A stretch of DNA of 35,647 bases, taken from JAHISC01 sp964645815. GTDB lineage: Bacteria; Patescibacteriota; Patescibacteriia; UBA9934. The notes beneath the pieces are model-generated. The model saw nothing but the letters and a program-made list of their open reading frames with translations, was not told the DNA's origin and did no database searches. A program made the translations under genes and the position numbers. Every line of letters starts with the position of its first letter. The first letter of the stretch is position 1. The stretch is taken from positions 1-35,647 of the forward strand of contig CAZYCR010000006.1 of NCBI GenBank assembly GCA_964645815.1, in the 5' to 3' direction. This document shows positions 16,096 to 22,492 of this stretch, piece by piece.

Positions 16096-17229
16096 TTATT
16101 CTGCGACCAAAAGACCTTCGCGCAATGCGCGATGTTTTTTGTATTCATCTTCGACTTCTCTAGATAAGATCTCCCAACAATATTCTTCTTCAACAAAACT
16201 CCGAGCGCTATGGCCCAAAGAAGCTGTCAGTGTCTCATCGGCACATAGTTGCAAGAGACACCAGGCCAATTCATCTGCGTTGCCCGGTTCAAAGAGTAAA
16301 GTTTCATCCTGCAATAACACACTATATTCTCCGAGCGAGGCTGCGACCACAGCCTTACCATAACTCAGTGCTGTTAGAATCTCTGCAGGATTTTTTGTGT
16401 AAGAAGCGGGAGCAACAACGAATCGAGCGCCAGCGTACAAAGCTGCCAGGACTTCCCTATTTTGGAAACCCACAAAAACTACAGAATCAGAAAGATATTC
16501 GGTTAAATCAAGTTTGTTTTCTTTTTCCGAGCTAACCAATGCCAACTTGAGATCTTGGAACAAATCCGGTCGTTCAGCTCGCGCTTTTTGCCAAGCATCC
16601 AATAAAGTGAAAACACCGCTTTCTGTATCGTGTGGAGCAACCATAAGCAAATAATGGTAACTCTTGAGATTAAAAGGCTTCAGGACAATATCATTAATAG
16701 CCACACGCTTAACGCTAACTCCCGGTGGCATAAATTCAGCCCTAATATTTTTACGAAGTAATAAATCATTAACTATGTTTTGTTTGGTTACAAAAACATG
16801 AGCCGCTCTTGTTAAGGTAATTCTCTCTCCAAGTCCAAGAAGCATGCGGACAAATGAATTTTTAACTTTGTTGTTTTCTGTCTCATGAAGGGTCAGAAAA
16901 ATAATTGCTGAAGGTCTGAAAATTCTAATCCAAGGGACGGCAAAACCGGCAAAGTAGCTGTGTAGATGAATAATATCGGCTCGAATAAATAAAGCAGCAT
17001 GCCAGGCAGCAACAGTTGAATGAATAATCTGATGCAACCAGCCCTTGAATGGTGATCGAAAATGAATCAAATGAAGACCATTGTAAAGGTCTGTTTTCTG
17101 TTCTTCCAAACAATATAGAAAAAGTCTGTGACCCAAATGAGCCAAATGAGTTGTTTGCTGCACGATGTAATCATCTTTTGTACCAGCAACCTCCGAGATT
17201 CCCTTCCCTCCGATGTGTGCAATATCCAT
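16096..17229 (-). CDS. Glycosyltransferase family 4
   Basis: A 377-residue GT-B enzyme. The N-terminus, MDIAHIGGKGISEVAGTKDD, carries the glycine-rich donor/acceptor loop of GT4 enzymes that modify peptidoglycan precursors or surface glycans. The C-terminal domain has LLMVAPHDTESGVFTLLDAW and PASYTKNPAEILTALSYGKA, where the second Glu of the E-x7-E motif is present (AEIL) but the first is replaced by a region without a clear glutamate. That could indicate altered donor specificity. It stands alone, convergent with the DUF1704 gene, and has its own sigma-70-type promoter. Donor and acceptor unknown. Confidence 0.85.
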   Translation of the reverse strand: MDIAHIGGKGISEVAGTKDDYIVQQTTHLAHLGHRLFLYCLEEQKTDLYNGLHLIHFRSPFKGWLHQIIHSTVAAWHAALFIRADIIHLHSYFAGFAVPWIRIFRPSAIIFLTLHETENNKVKNSFVRMLLGLGERITLTRAAHVFVTKQNIVNDLLLRKNIRAEFMPPGVSVKRVAINDIVLKPFNLKSYHYLLMVAPHDTESGVFTLLDAWQKARAERPDLFQDLKLALVSSEKENKLDLTEYLSDSVVFVGFQNREVLAALYAGARFVVAPASYTKNPAEILTALSYGKAVVAASLGEYSVLLQDETLLFEPGNADELAWCLLQLCADETLTASLGHSARSFVEEEYCWEILSREVEDEYKKHRALREGLLVAE

Positions 17230-17251
17230 ATGTTTTCTTTAACAACTGACG

Positions 17252-17280
17252 ACCTTAGCAAAGGAAATCGGGGCTGTCAA
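17252..17280 (-). promoter_or_regulatory. Sigma-70-type promoter of the GT4 gene
   Basis: On the minus strand: -35 TTGACA (17280-17275), 17-base spacer, -10 TAAGGT (17257-17252). The predicted transcript start is about 16 bases before the ATG at 17229. Confidence 0.55.
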
Positions 17281-17420
17281 AGCAAATAAATGCTAATTTT
17301 CAACCCAAACTACCAACAATTTTAGCTAAAATTAGAAGAATATCCGAGTTATCCACAGTTTATTCAGTTCTCTTTTTAACCTCTTTCACCTTTTTGACTT
17401 CTTTCATTTAAAACGAAGGA

Positions 17421-17451
17421 CCCGGCCAGCACTGTGTGCCGACCGGGTCGC
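17421..17451 (-). terminator. GC-rich terminator of the first MopE-like gene
   Basis: GACCCGGCCAGCAC (17421-17434) and GTGCCGACCGGGTC (17438-17451) pair over 14 positions (two G-T pairs) around a 3-base loop. On the minus strand it is followed by CTTCGTTTT. It marks the sharp left edge of the GC-rich block. Confidence 0.85.
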
Positions 17452-17486
17452 GATGAATAGCCGCAGCTGCGACCGTTCGAGAACTG

Positions 17487-19991
17487 CTACGGATGGATGA
17501 ACTGGAAGACCCGCTCACCCTGCTGGCTGCTCCAGGCCGAGCGACAGGCACCGGTCACGGTGACCGAGGCCGGGTCGATGCGGTGGCTGGTCCAGTCGGA
17601 CTCGAGCCAGTCGATCGAGAAGTCGCTCTTCGGGATCGAGCGCTGGTAGGGATTGTGCCAGCCGTCCTGGGCGTAGAAGGTGCCCTGGAGGAGCCAGCTC
17701 GAGTCCTCCCAGACCCAGAAGCGGAGCTTGGTCGCATCCGGATCGATCGTGCCAGTGATGGTCAGGTAGATGTCACTCGGACGCTCCTGGCAGTTGACCG
17801 TGAGCTCGAGCACAGCACCCGTCCCCGTGTCGCCGGTATCCATCGTACCGGTGTCGACGGGCACTGCCGTGTCCTCGGGTGCGCACTGCGGGTTCTCGTC
17901 CACGAGCCCGTCGCAGTCGTCATCGATGCCGTTGCAGCGTTCGTAGGCGCCGGGGTGAACCAGCGGCCGCGTGTCGTCGCAGTCGGTGTTGTCGGTGACG
18001 TAGCCCGAGGGCAGCGTGCAGGTGTACGTCTTCACGTTCACGTTGCCGTAGCCGTCGACGTCGGCGTCGCGGTAGAGCCAGCGCTTCAGCCCCTCGTCGA
18101 CCGAGCCGTCGCAGTCGTTGTCCTCGTTGTCGCAGATCTCCACGGCTCCGGGATGACTGTTGTGGTTCGAGTCGTCGCAGTCGGTCGAGTCCTCGACGTA
18201 GCCCGAGGGCTTCTGGCACTCCCAGGCCTTCTGACCCAGGTTGCCGTAGCCGTCGGAGTCGGCGTCGCGGTACCAGACCGGAGCGTCCACCGGATCCTCG
18301 TCCTTGGTGCCGTCGCAGTCGTCGTCGACGCTGTTGCAGGTTTCGGCGGCACCCGGGTGGATGTCGTCGTCGCCGTCGTTGCAGTCGGTCGAGTCGGCCA
18401 CGTAGCCGGTCGGCTTCGCGCAGGCATCCACGAAGGACGCGCTCTTGCCGTAGCCGTCACCGTCCGCGTCGCGGTACCAGGTCGTGGCGTCCTCGGCGTC
18501 GGCCTCGTCGGACTGCCCGTCGCAGTCGTCGTCGTAGCCGTTGCACATCTCGGTGGCGAGGGGGTTGACCGCGGCCTTCTGGTCGTCGCAGTCGTCGTTG
18601 TTGGCGACCTGCGAGGACGTCGGGAAGCAGACCAGGACCGGCTTCAGCGGGTCGCCATAGCCGTCGCCGTCGCCATCGAGCCAGCGCGTCTGCTGGTTCT
18701 GGACGTTCGGATCGGCGTCGTCGGTCTTGCCGTTGCAGTCGTTGTCGACGTAGTCACAGATCTCCGTGGCCGCCGGGTTGACGTTGGCCCGGCCGTCGTC
18801 GCAGTCGGTCTTGTTGGTGACCGCGCCCGTAGGCTGGGCGCAGGCCTTGACCGTGCTGTTCGGATCGCCGTAGCCGTCGCCGTCGTCGTCCGAGTAGTAG
18901 GTGATGGCGTCGACTGCCGACTCGTCGGTGTAGCCGTCGCAGTCGTTGTCGTCGCCGTCACAGTACTCGGAGGCACCCGGGTGGATGTTGCCCATCGTGT
19001 CGTCACAGTCGGTCGACGTGGCGACGTAGTGGTCTGGCTGCGCGCAGGCAGTGACCGTGGACGTTCCACCGTAGCCGTCCTGATCGCCGTCGAAGTACCA
19101 GGTCGAGAGGTTCGAGCTGGCATTCTCGTCGATCGAGCCGTCGCAGTCGTTGTCGATGCCGTCGCAGCCGTCGACCGCACCCGGGTGGATGCTGCCGTCG
19201 GCGTCGTTGCAGTCGCTGTCGGTGGCGATGTACCCGAGCGGCGCAACGCAGGCGACGGTCGAGGTGAACTTGTCACCGTAGCCGTCGTCGTCATCGTCGG
19301 CGTACCAGGTCTTGGCGTCTGTGGCGTCGAGGTCGACGCTACCGTCGCAGTCGTCATCGATGTCGTTGCAGACCTCCTCGGCTCCGGGGTGCACCCGGTA
19401 GTCGAGGTTGTCGCAGTCGTCGTCGTTGTCGACGTAGCCGGGAGGCGCCCGACAGGCGATCTTGGGCGGGTAGGCCGGACTCTCGTCCGTGCCGTAGCCG
19501 TCCGAGTCGCGGTCCGGGTACCAGGTGGTCTGGTCGACCACCTCGGAGTCGTCGTCGTCCACGTCGCCGTTGCAGTCGTTGTCGATCTCGTCGCAGACCT
19601 CCTCGGCCTGCGGGTTGATGTACTCGTCGGTGTCGTCGCAGTCCTGGTTGTTGCGGACCGCGTGGGCGCTCGCCGGGACGACGTCGGCCGAGCAGTAGTG
19701 CTCGTCCGGGTCGCCGTAGCCGTCCTGGTCGTGGTCGGCGAAGACCAGCCCCTCGGGGCAGTCCTCGGTCACGATGTCGGGCTGGCAGTTCTGGAGGCCC
19801 TCGTCGACGTCGCCGTCGCAGTCGTTGTCCATCCCGTCGCAGGTCTCGTTGTGCCCCGGGAAAACCGAGGCGAACTCGTCGTTGCAGTCGACACCGGCCG
19901 GGAAGCCGTCGCCGTCGCGGTCACGGTTGTCCGGATCGCAGGCGAAGAGCGAGATGATCGGGAGGATGACGAAGAACAGGTTGCGCTTCAT
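17487..19991 (-). CDS. MopE-like metal-binding repeat lipoprotein (10 repeats)
   Basis: An 834-residue predicted lipoprotein. The signal peptide MKRNLFFVILPIISLFAC ends in a lipobox (LFAC, Cys18). Then follow ten modules of about 65-75 residues, each with a W(Y/F)xDxDxDGYG calcium-loop-like segment, a DC(N/D)D segment, (H/N)PGAxE and a CDGxDNDCDGxxDE segment (Pfam 'putative metal-binding motif', PF11617). The loops resemble thrombospondin type 3/EF-hand-like Ca2+ sites; paired cysteines suggest disulfides. A PVDTGTMDTGDTGTG linker leads to a C-terminal beta-rich domain (about 728-834) with VWEDSSWLL, shared with the neighbouring gene. Such proteins are typical of Myxococcota and relatives. 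Start: ATG with a strong AGGAG Shine-Dalgarno, unlike most genes here. Role unknown; adhesion is plausible. Confidence 0.88.
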   Translation of the reverse strand: MKRNLFFVILPIISLFACDPDNRDRDGDGFPAGVDCNDEFASVFPGHNETCDGMDNDCDGDVDEGLQNCQPDIVTEDCPEGLVFADHDQDGYGDPDEHYCSADVVPASAHAVRNNQDCDDTDEYINPQAEEVCDEIDNDCNGDVDDDDSEVVDQTTWYPDRDSDGYGTDESPAYPPKIACRAPPGYVDNDDDCDNLDYRVHPGAEEVCNDIDDDCDGSVDLDATDAKTWYADDDDDGYGDKFTSTVACVAPLGYIATDSDCNDADGSIHPGAVDGCDGIDNDCDGSIDENASSNLSTWYFDGDQDGYGGTSTVTACAQPDHYVATSTDCDDTMGNIHPGASEYCDGDDNDCDGYTDESAVDAITYYSDDDGDGYGDPNSTVKACAQPTGAVTNKTDCDDGRANVNPAATEICDYVDNDCNGKTDDADPNVQNQQTRWLDGDGDGYGDPLKPVLVCFPTSSQVANNDDCDDQKAAVNPLATEMCNGYDDDCDGQSDEADAEDATTWYRDADGDGYGKSASFVDACAKPTGYVADSTDCNDGDDDIHPGAAETCNSVDDDCDGTKDEDPVDAPVWYRDADSDGYGNLGQKAWECQKPSGYVEDSTDCDDSNHNSHPGAVEICDNEDNDCDGSVDEGLKRWLYRDADVDGYGNVNVKTYTCTLPSGYVTDNTDCDDTRPLVHPGAYERCNGIDDDCDGLVDENPQCAPEDTAVPVDTGTMDTGDTGTGAVLELTVNCQERPSDIYLTITGTIDPDATKLRFWVWEDSSWLLQGTFYAQDGWHNPYQRSIPKSDFSIDWLESDWTSHRIDPASVTVTGACRSAWSSQQGERVFQFIHP

Positions 19992-20042
19992 GACTTGTCT
20001 CCTGACTTATCTTTAGTAGCAGTTGAGTCTCCGCACCGGCCA

Positions 20043-20078
20043 GGCGCGCAAAGACGTTTTAAGGAACTGATTAGTTCT
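20043..20078 (-). promoter_or_regulatory. Leader motif shared by both MopE-like genes (copy 1)
   Basis: In plus-strand order this holds GGCGCGCAAAGA (20043-20054) and a dyad GAACTGATTAGTTC (20064-20077). The equivalent region of the other gene (21942-21973) has GGTGCGCAGAGA and GGAACAAATAAGTCC in the same order. It lies 52 bases upstream of the ATG, inside the predicted 5' leader. Confidence 0.5.
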
Positions 20079-20080
20079 GG

Positions 20081-20117
20081 CCTAGTCTCAAGGTTTTAAA
20101 AAGCCCTGAGATTAGCC
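20081..20117 (-). other. Leader hairpin upstream of the first MopE-like gene
   Basis: The blocks CCTAGTCTCAAGG (20081-20093) and CCCTGAGATTAG (20104-20115) form an imperfect stem-loop of about 12 pairs around an AT-rich loop. It sits between the putative promoter and the shared leader motif. There is no T run in the right place, so an RNA structure in the leader is more likely than a terminator. Confidence 0.45.
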
Positions 20118-20143
20118 CACAAACAGGCCTCAAAATAGGTTAC

Positions 20144-20172
20144 TTCTTACCAATTTTTCACTAAAAAGTCAA
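20144..20172 (-). promoter_or_regulatory. Possible promoter of the first MopE-like gene
   Basis: On the minus strand: -35 TTGACT (20172-20167), 17-base spacer, -10 TAAGAA (20149-20144). It would give a leader of about 145 bases containing the hairpin and the shared motif. The -10 is weak. Confidence 0.4.
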
Positions 20173-20238
20173 GAACGCAAGTCATCAATAAAAAATAAGG
20201 TAAAATAAATTACTTTTTTGGCTAATATAAGCAAAGGA

Positions 20239-20262
20239 CCGCCTCTCCCTAAGGAAAGGCGG
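20239..20262 (-). terminator. GC-rich terminator of the second MopE-like gene
   Basis: CCGCCTCTCC (20239-20248) and GGAAAGGCGG (20253-20262) pair over ten positions (one G-T) around a 4-base loop, followed on the minus strand by TCCTTTGCTTAT. It lies 8 bases beyond the TAG. Both island genes therefore end at their own terminators with the same GTCCTT just after the stem. Confidence 0.8.
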
Positions 20263-20270
20263 CCGAGGGT

Positions 20271-21902
20271 CTAACGGAAGCTGTGAATCACCCAGCCTCC
20301 CGGAACCGAGTCGTCACGCGCGATCGTACAGGTGGCACGTTCGACGCTGTAGAACACGGTCGGATCGATGAAGGAAGCTGCTGCAGTCGCGTCTCGAGCT
20401 TCGACAGACATGTCCGAATACGGCACCACCAGTTGGAAAGTACTGCCATCCCCAGGATAGCTGGCCCAGTTGTAGTAGGTGTGGGACAGCAGCCAACTCG
20501 AGTCATCCCAGCTCCAGACGTAGAGCCGAGTGGTAGTTGCAAGTGGCTCGAGTGTGTTGCCATTGACTGTGCCGGTCAAATAGAGGCGGTAGTAAGCCCC
20601 CAGATCGCGGCACTCGACTGCGACAGCACAGACTGCATCCGGATCGTTGTCACCGAGGAAACCGTCGATAAGTCCATCGCAGTCGTTGTCGATGTTATCA
20701 TCGCAGGCCTCGGGTGCACCCGGCCAGGTACGGCTATCGTTGTCGTCACAGTCCGAGTAGTCGAGCACGTAGCCGGACGGCTGGTCGCAGGTGAAGAGGC
20801 TCACGAACACGTTGCCGTAGCCATCGCCGTCCGTGTCCTGGTGCCAGGTGACTGCCCCAACGACCGAGATGTCACCTTCTTCAACAAAGCCGTCGCAGTC
20901 CTCGTCGACGTCGAGTGGATCGCAGACCTCAGTAGCGTCGGGGTTGATGGCACTGTCCTGGTCGTCACAGTCGAGCCCATTCTGAACCCGACCGAAGATC
21001 GAGGGACAGGAGAAGACGACATCGGCCGGGTCGCCGTAGCCGTCAGCATCCTGATCAGCGTAGTAGGCGTCCTGCGGCAGACCGTTGTCCACGTAGGTAT
21101 CGCAGTCGTTGTCGAGACCGTCGCAGAGTTCGGGCGCGCCGAGGTAGGTGTCGTGATCCTCGTCGTCGCAGTCTTCACTGTTGGTGACCGTGCCAGCCGG
21201 CTGGGTACAGGTCCGGACGTAGTTCCCCGAACCGTAGCCATCATCATCTTCATCGATGTACCAGATGGTCGCGTCGACGCCGTTCTCGGTCAGGCCGTTG
21301 CAGTTGTCATCGTAGGGCGTCGTGCAGAGCTCGGGCGCACCCGGGTAGATAGCTCCGTCGGCGTCGTTGCAGTCGCTGGCGTCGAGCACGGCCCCAGGAG
21401 CTGGCTGACAGAGATCTACCGGAGCAGCAGGGTCGCCGAAGCCATCGCCATCGAGGTCCAGATGGTAGGTGGTGAGTGGCAGATCTTCGTCCACGAAGGT
21501 GTCACAGTCGTTGTCGTGGTTGTCACAGAGCTCCGGAGCCTCGGGGTAGACGTCATGGTCTTCGTCGTCGCAGTCGACCGGACCGCAGAGCTCACCTTCG
21601 GGCGAATAGCCATCGCCGTCGAAGTCGGTGCAGTCTGGGTTCGTGTCCGTGTCGGTGTCCGAATCCGTGTCCGTGTCCGAATCCGTGTCCGTGTCCGTGT
21701 CGGTGTCGGAGTCCGTGTCGGTATCGGAGTCCGTGTCGGTGTCGACATCGGTATCCGAATCCGTATCCGTGTCAGTGTCGATCTCCGTGTCCGTGTCGGT
21801 GTCGATGACTCCGGTATCGAGACCGGAATCATCGCTGATGTCGATCCGACCAGAGCCGAAGCATCCGGTCAAGAAGAGCAGAAGAACAACCTTCTTATCC
21901 AC
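20271..21902 (-). CDS. MopE-like metal-binding repeat lipoprotein with Asp-Thr/Asp-Ser stalk (5 repeats)
   Basis: A 543-residue predicted lipoprotein. MDKKVVLLLFLTGC gives a short signal peptide with lipobox LTGC (Cys14). Residues about 28-90 are an almost pure DT/DS repeat stalk, then five MopE-type modules (DxDGDGYG, DCDDxD, YPGAPELC, DNDCDxxVD). The C-terminal domain (about 430-543) has VWSWDDSSWLL and ends WVIHSFR, homologous to the other lipoprotein's C-terminal domain (WEDSSWLL, FQFIHP). The start is GTG with a strong GAGAGG Shine-Dalgarno six bases upstream. The composition is somewhat less GC-rich than the 834-aa paralogue, so the two may differ in age or donor. The stalk plus acidic calcium-type modules suggests projection from the surface; function is inference. 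Confidence 0.88.
   Translation of the reverse strand: MDKKVVLLLFLTGCFGSGRIDISDDSGLDTGVIDTDTDTEIDTDTDTDSDTDVDTDTDSDTDTDSDTDTDTDTDSDTDTDSDTDTDTNPDCTDFDGDGYSPEGELCGPVDCDDEDHDVYPEAPELCDNHDNDCDTFVDEDLPLTTYHLDLDGDGFGDPAAPVDLCQPAPGAVLDASDCNDADGAIYPGAPELCTTPYDDNCNGLTENGVDATIWYIDEDDDGYGSGNYVRTCTQPAGTVTNSEDCDDEDHDTYLGAPELCDGLDNDCDTYVDNGLPQDAYYADQDADGYGDPADVVFSCPSIFGRVQNGLDCDDQDSAINPDATEVCDPLDVDEDCDGFVEEGDISVVGAVTWHQDTDGDGYGNVFVSLFTCDQPSGYVLDYSDCDDNDSRTWPGAPEACDDNIDNDCDGLIDGFLGDNDPDAVCAVAVECRDLGAYYRLYLTGTVNGNTLEPLATTTRLYVWSWDDSSWLLSHTYYNWASYPGDGSTFQLVVPYSDMSVEARDATAAASFIDPTVFYSVERATCTIARDDSVPGGWVIHSFR
21640..21805 (-). repeat. Hexamer microsatellite encoding the Asp-Thr/Asp-Ser stalk
   Basis: About 27 near-identical hexamers (GTGTCC, GTGTCG, GAGTCC, GAATCC on the plus strand) encode alternating aspartate with threonine or serine. 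Multiples of six keep the frame, so copy-number slippage would change stalk length without breaking the gene. Confidence 0.85.
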
Positions 21903-21941
21903 GATGTACCTCTCAATGAAGTAGGAATGGTGATGTTAAAG

Positions 21942-21973
21942 GGTGCGCAGAGATAAAAGGAACAAATAAGTCC
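21942..21973 (-). promoter_or_regulatory. Leader motif shared by both MopE-like genes (copy 2)
   Basis: GGTGCGCAGAGA (21942-21953) and GGAACAAATAAGTCC (21959-21973) in plus-strand order match the leader of the downstream paralogue at 20043-20077. It lies 40 bases upstream of the GTG start. Confidence 0.5.
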
Positions 21974-21986
21974 AAAGGGACGATTT

Positions 21987-22015
21987 AGAGTAGCATTAAA
22001 CGCCTCTCTTGTAAA
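21987..22015 (-). promoter_or_regulatory. Sigma-70-type promoter of the second MopE-like gene
   Basis: On the minus strand: -35 TTTACA (22015-22010), 17-base spacer, -10 TACTCT (21992-21987). The leader would be about 78 bases, long for this genome. The promoter lies in host-like AT-rich DNA and overlaps the region upstream of the divergent rpmE promoter. Confidence 0.55.
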
Positions 22016-22025
22016 GCATAGCCGT

Positions 22026-22054
22026 TTGACAGATTTTTGCCTACATGCTAGCAT
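22026..22054 (+). promoter_or_regulatory. Sigma-70-type promoter of rpmE
   Basis: -35 TTGACA (22026-22031), 17-base spacer, -10 TAGCAT (22049-22054). The predicted transcript start is about 13 bases before the ATG at 22074. Confidence 0.65.
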
Positions 22055-22073
22055 TTGGACACTTAGTTTGAGT

Positions 22074-22373
22074 ATGAAAGCAGATATTCACCCAACTTAT
22101 AACACCAAAGCAACCATTACTTGTGCTTGTGGCAAGACCTATACGACTGGTTCAACCAAGGATTCAGTCTCTATTGAGCTTTGTAGCGCTTGTCATCCAT
22201 TTTATACCGGTCAGCAAAAGATCGTTGACACAGCCAGACGTGTGGAGAAATTCCAAGCTAGACAGGACAAAAAGGAAGGCGACAAAGTACTTGATCATAA
22301 AGCAAAATTGGCTAAAAAAGCCGCTCGTGCAAAGGCGAGAGCTGATAAGAAAATCAAATCTACAGAAGCTTAA
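22074..22373 (+). CDS. rpmE: Ribosomal protein L31
   Basis: A 99-residue L31. It begins MKADIHPTYNTKATITCACG, has the zinc-ligand cysteines (CAC...CSAC, the C+ form) and the invariant CHPFYTGQQKIVDTARRVEKF. It binds the 50S central protuberance and bridges to the 30S subunit. The protein is longer than typical bacterial L31 (about 70 residues) owing to a lysine- and alanine-rich C-terminal tail, a feature seen in several CPR versions. The start was set at 22074, not at the in-frame ATG 48 bases upstream, because the upstream codons overlap the promoter and the family N-terminus begins here. A terminator follows directly. Confidence 0.95.
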   Translation: MKADIHPTYNTKATITCACGKTYTTGSTKDSVSIELCSACHPFYTGQQKIVDTARRVEKFQARQDKKEGDKVLDHKAKLAKKAARAKARADKKIKSTEA

Positions 22374-22390
22374 CTATTTTAGCTTGCAAT

Positions 22391-22414
22391 AAAACACCCT
22401 TTTTTGGGTGTTTT
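22391..22414 (+). terminator. Rho-independent terminator after rpmE
   Basis: AAAACACCC, T-rich loop, GGGTGTTTT: a short stem followed by TTTTGTGTT, 17 bases beyond the rpmE stop. Confidence 0.8.
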
Positions 22415-22421
22415 GTGTTAT

Positions 22422-22427
22422 TATAAT
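22422..22427 (+). promoter_or_regulatory. -10 box for prfA-prmC
   Basis: A perfect TATAAT lies 65 bases before the prfA ATG and just downstream of the rpmE terminator. The -35 position falls in the terminator T run and is poor. The leader would carry two small hairpins. Confidence 0.45.
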
Positions 22428-22434
22428 GCTCACT

Positions 22435-22487
22435 ATGATTTTGGCGAACTTTCATCCAAAATCATACGTTCGCAGAGCTCATAACGT
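22435..22487 (+). other. Two hairpins in the prfA leader
   Basis: ATGATTTTGG (22435-22444) and CCAAAATCAT (22456-22465) pair perfectly. A second, smaller stem ACGTT/AACGT (22466-22470 with 22483-22487) follows at once. Both precede the prfA start and may stabilise or control the message. Confidence 0.45.
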
Positions 22488-22492
22488 TCAGT

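Larger units (their letters stand above)
17421..21902 (-). other. GC-rich island of foreign composition
   Basis: From 17421 to 21902 the coding sequence is visibly much richer in G and C than the rest of the window, with third codon positions dominated by C and G, whereas the flanks and the 150-base spacer around 20100-20235 are AT-rich like the host. The two genes inside are paralogous MopE-type lipoproteins. No transposase, integrase, tRNA or direct repeat was seen at the edges. Confidence 0.75.

Noticed and set aside
17349..17357. TTATCCACA DnaA-box match (also at 33489-33497 near gyrB)
   Set aside because: Only single isolated boxes; no cluster, no AT-rich unwinding region with multiple boxes and no dnaA gene, so no origin is claimed.
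17493..20099. 868-codon open frame on the plus strand opposite the first MopE-like gene
   Set aside because: It reads as low-complexity Val/Ala/Asp-rich sequence with no signal or domain and exists because the opposite strand is GC-rich and repetitive. The minus-strand frame has lipobox, modules, Shine-Dalgarno and terminator.
21640..21805. Possible CRISPR array or other spaced repeat
   Set aside because: The repeat is contiguous hexamers in a coding frame, with no spacers. The nearby Cas2-like gene is of the PaaX type and no cas1 or other cas gene is present.
17421..21902. GC-rich block as contamination or misassembly
   Set aside because: The spacer between its two genes and both flanks have host-like composition and promoters, and the edges coincide with terminator and start. 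Not excluded; read coverage would decide.
20283..21956. 557-codon open frame on the plus strand opposite the second MopE-like gene
   Set aside because: Same reason; the VRVRVRV-type translation of the hexamer repeat is a shadow of the Asp-Thr stalk.
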